Shown here piece after piece: positions 61,250-64,000 of a stretch of DNA of 64,000 bases (within the stretch, counting starts at the first letter, position 1; each line of letters begins with the position of its first letter). The stretch comes from UBA7398 sp964632545 (GTDB lineage Bacteria > Actinomycetota > Actinomycetes > Nanopelagicales > Nanopelagicaceae), in the NCBI GenBank assembly GCA_964632545.1, contig CAZWBQ010000006.1:20954-84953 (forward strand), written 5' to 3'. The notes under the pieces were generated by a model that had not been told where the DNA came from, did no database searches, and saw only the letters and a list, made by a program, of their open reading frames with translations. The translations under genes were made by a program, and so were the position numbers.

Positions 61250-62218
61250 ATGGTTGCTACATCTACACCGCTCCGGGTTGTTGGAAAAAACTATCGCGAT
61301 GTTTTAGGTGAGATTAAAAATTCATTTTCTTCGTTTCATGCTAGCGAAGTTTCAATTGCAAATTCCGTTATTGAAAACCCAGATCAAGTTTCTGAAATGA
61401 ATATCTCGCAGTTGGCTGCATTTAGTAAAACTTCTGTTGCTTCAGTTGTGCGGTTTAGTAAAGCTTTAGGTTTTAAGGGTTACCCAGAATTTAGACTTGC
61501 GCTTGTTAGCGATTTAAGCCGTATCGAACATTTAGGTATAGAAGAGTCAGAGTTAGATGGCGGAATAACTTCGACGGATACTTCTGCTGATATCATTCGA
61601 AAAATTGCACATGCAGATTCACGCGCAATCCAAACTACAACCGAACGGTTAGATTTAAAAATTTTTGAAGAAGTTTTAACTCTTTGGGAAAAAGCAAAAA
61701 CCATCGGGATTATTGGATTAGCTTCAAGTGGGTATGTAGCTATGGATCTACAACTTAAATTAAATAGATTAGGTAAACATGCAGTTGCATGGCGGGATGC
61801 ACATTCTGCGTTAACTTCGTTAGCCTTATTAAAGGAAGGCGATGTTTTAGTCGCTGTAACACATAGCGGAACAACACTTGATGTAGTTGACGTAATGAGT
61901 GAATTTAAAAATCGCGGTATAAATTTAGTTTTGATAACAAACGCATTAAGAAGTCCAGCTGGTGCTCTGACAAATTATGTTTTACATACCTCCGCTCGGG
62001 AAACCACCTTCCGAAGCGGTGCAACTGCGAGTCGAATCGCGCAATTAACGGTGGTTGACTGTCTCTGTGTTGCGTTAGCACAGAGAAACTGGAGCGGTAC
62101 CAAGACTGCTCTAGATCAATCTAGGGCGGCTGTGGGAATCCGTTCTGGAAAGAAGCTGAGTGATATCGAGGGGTTTCATTCAACTTCAAAACCATCCCGC
62201 TCTCGAGGAGGAAAATAA
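61250..62218 (+). CDS. RpiR/MurR-family transcriptional regulator
   Basis: This 322-residue protein has an N-terminal helix-turn-helix (about 20-95, with NISQLAAFSKTSVASVVRFSKALGFKGYPEFR) and a C-terminal SIS domain (about 140-270, AVTHSGTTLDVVDVM) that senses a phosphosugar. MurR relatives respond to MurNAc-6-P; other RpiR proteins to various sugar phosphates. It sits between murQ and an ABC binding-protein gene, with the downstream GTG following the stop directly, so it likely controls both units. The effector is inferred. Confidence 0.88.
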   Translation: MVATSTPLRVVGKNYRDVLGEIKNSFSSFHASEVSIANSVIENPDQVSEMNISQLAAFSKTSVASVVRFSKALGFKGYPEFRLALVSDLSRIEHLGIEESELDGGITSTDTSADIIRKIAHADSRAIQTTTERLDLKIFEEVLTLWEKAKTIGIIGLASSGYVAMDLQLKLNRLGKHAVAWRDAHSALTSLALLKEGDVLVAVTHSGTTLDVVDVMSEFKNRGINLVLITNALRSPAGALTNYVLHTSARETTFRSGATASRIAQLTVVDCLCVALAQRNWSGTKTALDQSRAAVGIRSGKKLSDIEGFHSTSKPSRSRGGK

Positions 62219-63499
62219 GTGATCAAAACTAAAAGCCGGTTACGCGGTTTAATGGCTGCAGTTTTCGCGACTGCTGCAATTGTCGTACCTATTACAGCTT
62301 CACCTGCGAACGCAGCTACAGAGTTAACCTTCTGGAGCTGGCGTCCCGAAGATAAAGTTTTCTACGAAGCAGAGGCTGCAAAGTTTTTAGCAGCAACTGG
62401 CATCTCCGTAAAGTTCACACCATATGTAGCTACTGATTACAACGCACTTCTTTCAACTGCGCTTACTGCAGGAAAAGGACCAGATGTAATGCAGATGCGT
62501 GCGTACGGCGGCATGGCAAACCTTTCTGATGCTGGCTATTTCATGCCACTAACATCAAAAGATATTCCAGCACTTGCAAAAATTCCAGCAGGAACACTTG
62601 CGGGCGCACAGGGCTACACCAGCAAACTTCAATACGGACTTCCATATGCAACTTCAGTACTTGGAGTTATGTATAACCCAGATTTGTTAAAGAAGGCTGG
62701 CGTAAAAGCGCTGCCAACTACATGGGCTTCATTCTTAGCTGCCTTAGATAAAGTTAAAGCGGCTGGGATTTTGCCATTGGGTAATGGAAGTGGTTATGCG
62801 CCTGGTATGGAACAACTCTGGGGCGCAGTAGGTCCAACTTTTTACGGTGGCAATGATTTTTACAAGAATATAGTTGCCGGAAAGAAAACTTTTGAAGATA
62901 AAAACTTCGTAGCTTCACTACAAGCTGTAAAAGATCTAGTTGCGTATTTCCCAACCGGCCATGCTGGTTTGGATTACAACACAGCTCGCGGTCTTTTTGC
63001 TAACGAAAAAGCTGCGTTCTATATCGGTGGAAACTATGAAATTTCATACTTCCGTTCATTAAACCCAGCGCTAAACGTTGGTTGGATGCCTGCTCCTGCA
63101 GCAGCAGCCGGAACGCCACGTTATGTAACTAACTGGGCTGATGGTGGATTTGCAATCAACGCAAAGACAACTCATAAAGCCGAAGCAGTTAAATTCATGA
63201 ATTTCCTTGCAAGCAAAGCATTCATGCAAGATGCAGCTGATTCACTTGGCTGGATCTCCACAATTTCAGGCGTAAAAGTCACCGATCCAGCTGTTATCAG
63301 CATGGTTCGTGCGATTCCATCATCTGGAACTCCATTCTTAACACTTGTTGGTTTCCGTTATGGCGCACCAACTTCTTCATCAATTATGCAACCCGGATTC
63401 CAGAAAGTTGCAGCTGGTACCCAAACCGCTGCTGAACTAGCTGCTGCTATCCAAGCTGGTGTTGCAACTTGGTACGCACCACTTAAACCAAAGGCATAG
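62219..63499 (+). CDS. family-1 carbohydrate ABC transporter substrate-binding protein
   Basis: This 426-residue secreted protein has a GTG start with GAGGAGG upstream, immediately after the regulator stop. The signal peptide (about 32 residues, cleavage after SPANA) ends in an AxA-type site, and no lipobox cysteine is present. The mature part begins ATELTFWSWRPED, the usual start of family-1 sugar-binding proteins. It would supply the permease encoded next. Position behind murQ/murR suggests an amino sugar ligand. Confidence 0.9.
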   Translation: MIKTKSRLRGLMAAVFATAAIVVPITASPANAATELTFWSWRPEDKVFYEAEAAKFLAATGISVKFTPYVATDYNALLSTALTAGKGPDVMQMRAYGGMANLSDAGYFMPLTSKDIPALAKIPAGTLAGAQGYTSKLQYGLPYATSVLGVMYNPDLLKKAGVKALPTTWASFLAALDKVKAAGILPLGNGSGYAPGMEQLWGAVGPTFYGGNDFYKNIVAGKKTFEDKNFVASLQAVKDLVAYFPTGHAGLDYNTARGLFANEKAAFYIGGNYEISYFRSLNPALNVGWMPAPAAAAGTPRYVTNWADGGFAINAKTTHKAEAVKFMNFLASKAFMQDAADSLGWISTISGVKVTDPAVISMVRAIPSSGTPFLTLVGFRYGAPTSSSIMQPGFQKVAAGTQTAAELAAAIQAGVATWYAPLKPKA

Positions 63500-63508
63500 A
63501 TAAGTAAC

Positions 63509-63542
63509 GATAAGGCGCAGAGAGAAATCTCTGCGCCTTATC
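63509..63542 (+). terminator. strong 15-bp stem-loop after the sugar-binding protein gene
   Basis: GATAAGGCGCAGAGA (63509-63523), a GAAA tetraloop (63524-63527), and the exact complement (63528-63542) are followed by AATTTTT. This is an intrinsic-terminator structure between the binding protein and permease genes, allowing partial read-through, as also seen at 15910-15943. Confidence 0.85.
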
Positions 63543-63572
63543 AATTTTTCGCAAGGCAAAAAGAGATGAGCA

Positions 63573-64000
63573 ATGGCTAAATCTGGATTAAAACGAGATC
63601 AACAAAGGTTTACCTATTTGTTGCTGCTTCCAGCCCTACTTACAATAATTATTTTCACTAGCTTGCCCGCACTTACCACCCTAAGTTATTCCTTTTTTCA
63701 CTGGACTGGTTTCCAACGTGGCAGCTTTGCTGGCATTGAGAACTTTAGAAGGCTTTTCGCATTTCCGTTTAGAGATTCTTTATTCATGGCTATGCGCCAT
63801 AACGTTTTAGTATTTATCGGAATTTTATTGATTCAAACTTCACTCGGAATTTTGATTGCGTATGCGCTTTATAGATTAAAGCGCGGCCAGAGGTTTTATC
63901 GAACCGTGATCTTTTTACCGGTAATTTTCTCTTTAGTAATTGTTGGGTATATGTGGCAAGCAATGCTCGATCCATTTTATGGACCAGTAAATTATTTACT
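63573..64000 (+). CDS. sugar ABC transporter permease (MalF/UgpA type), cut by window edge
   Basis: 142 codons are visible from ATG at 63573. The protein starts MAKSGLKRDQQRF, then helix 1 (YLLLLPALLTIIIFTSLPAL, about 15-34), the outward FHWTGFQRGSFAGIENFRRLF segment typical of sugar permeases, helix 2 (NVLVFIGILLIQTSLGILIAYALY, about 76-99) and a third starting near 117. The rest, including the EAA loop, lies beyond base 64000. It belongs to the importer behind the binding protein and follows the partial terminator. Confidence 0.88.
   Translation, partial: MAKSGLKRDQQRFTYLLLLPALLTIIIFTSLPALTTLSYSFFHWTGFQRGSFAGIENFRRLFAFPFRDSLFMAMRHNVLVFIGILLIQTSLGILIAYALYRLKRGQRFYRTVIFLPVIFSLVIVGYMWQAMLDPFYGPVNYL

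Overview
The window reads as a chromosomal piece of a small-genome, AT-rich actinobacterium, most likely a freshwater planktonic lineage of the Nanopelagicales (acI) type. The reasons are the actinobacterial housekeeping order tilS-hpt-ftsH-folE-folP-folB-folK / panC-nadB-nadC-coaX-lysS-argA-like-clpC, the GuaB1-type IMP dehydrogenase relative, the RipA-like NlpC/P60 protein, a base composition clearly poorer in G+C than soil actinobacteria (judged by eye), very tight gene packing with many ATGA/TAATG overlaps, and apparently leaderless starts. The lineage is an inference; no rRNA is present.

Bases 1-19,700 form an accessory catabolic region. Two divergent operons share a 106-bp promoter region at 3864-3969. 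The leftward operon encodes a 2-hydroxyacid dehydrogenase, a free-standing lipoyl-domain protein, the two subunits of a thiamine-diphosphate 2-oxoacid dehydrogenase E1, and an SDR cut by the window edge. The rightward operon encodes an FAH-family hydrolase, an SDR, a KDPG-type aldolase, a second single-chain E1/transketolase-like enzyme, another 2-hydroxyacid dehydrogenase, a small ABM-like protein and pyruvate phosphate dikinase. A Dpp/Opp-type ABC importer (12,315-17,626) and a two-gene unit (Ldh_2 dehydrogenase plus 2-keto-4-pentenoate hydratase-like protein, 17,736-19,695) follow. Together they look like uptake of an acidic or deoxy-sugar-type substrate, its oxidation and cleavage to pyruvate-like 2-oxoacids, and return of pyruvate to PEP. 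The substrate cannot be named from sequence.

Bases 19,743-26,645 carry an ABC-2 exporter behind a class III aminotransferase, a divergent methylmalonate/malonate semialdehyde dehydrogenase, and a second class III aminotransferase. Bases 26,758-32,491 are a complete cydABDC set for cytochrome bd oxidase. Bases 32,687-45,410 are mixed: a PAP2 protein, guaB1, tRNA-Arg(UCG), a TPR protein, an MFS transporter, a SpoU methyltransferase, an EamA permease, a PBP4-type DD-carboxypeptidase, a YVTN beta-propeller protein with a small His/Asp-rich membrane protein, ctaB, an ABC exporter pair and an NlpC/P60 hydrolase. Bases 45,421-60,142 are the core housekeeping block. Bases 60,223-64,000 hold murQ, a MurR/RpiR regulator and the start of a sugar ABC importer, which suggests uptake and recycling of an amino sugar, possibly MurNAc.

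No insertion sequence, integrase, CRISPR array or rRNA was seen. No stretch over 300 bases lacks a gene. Several database-style starts are corrected here: mmsA, ftsH, cydA, cydB, the TPR protein next to the tRNA, the MFS gene and tilS.
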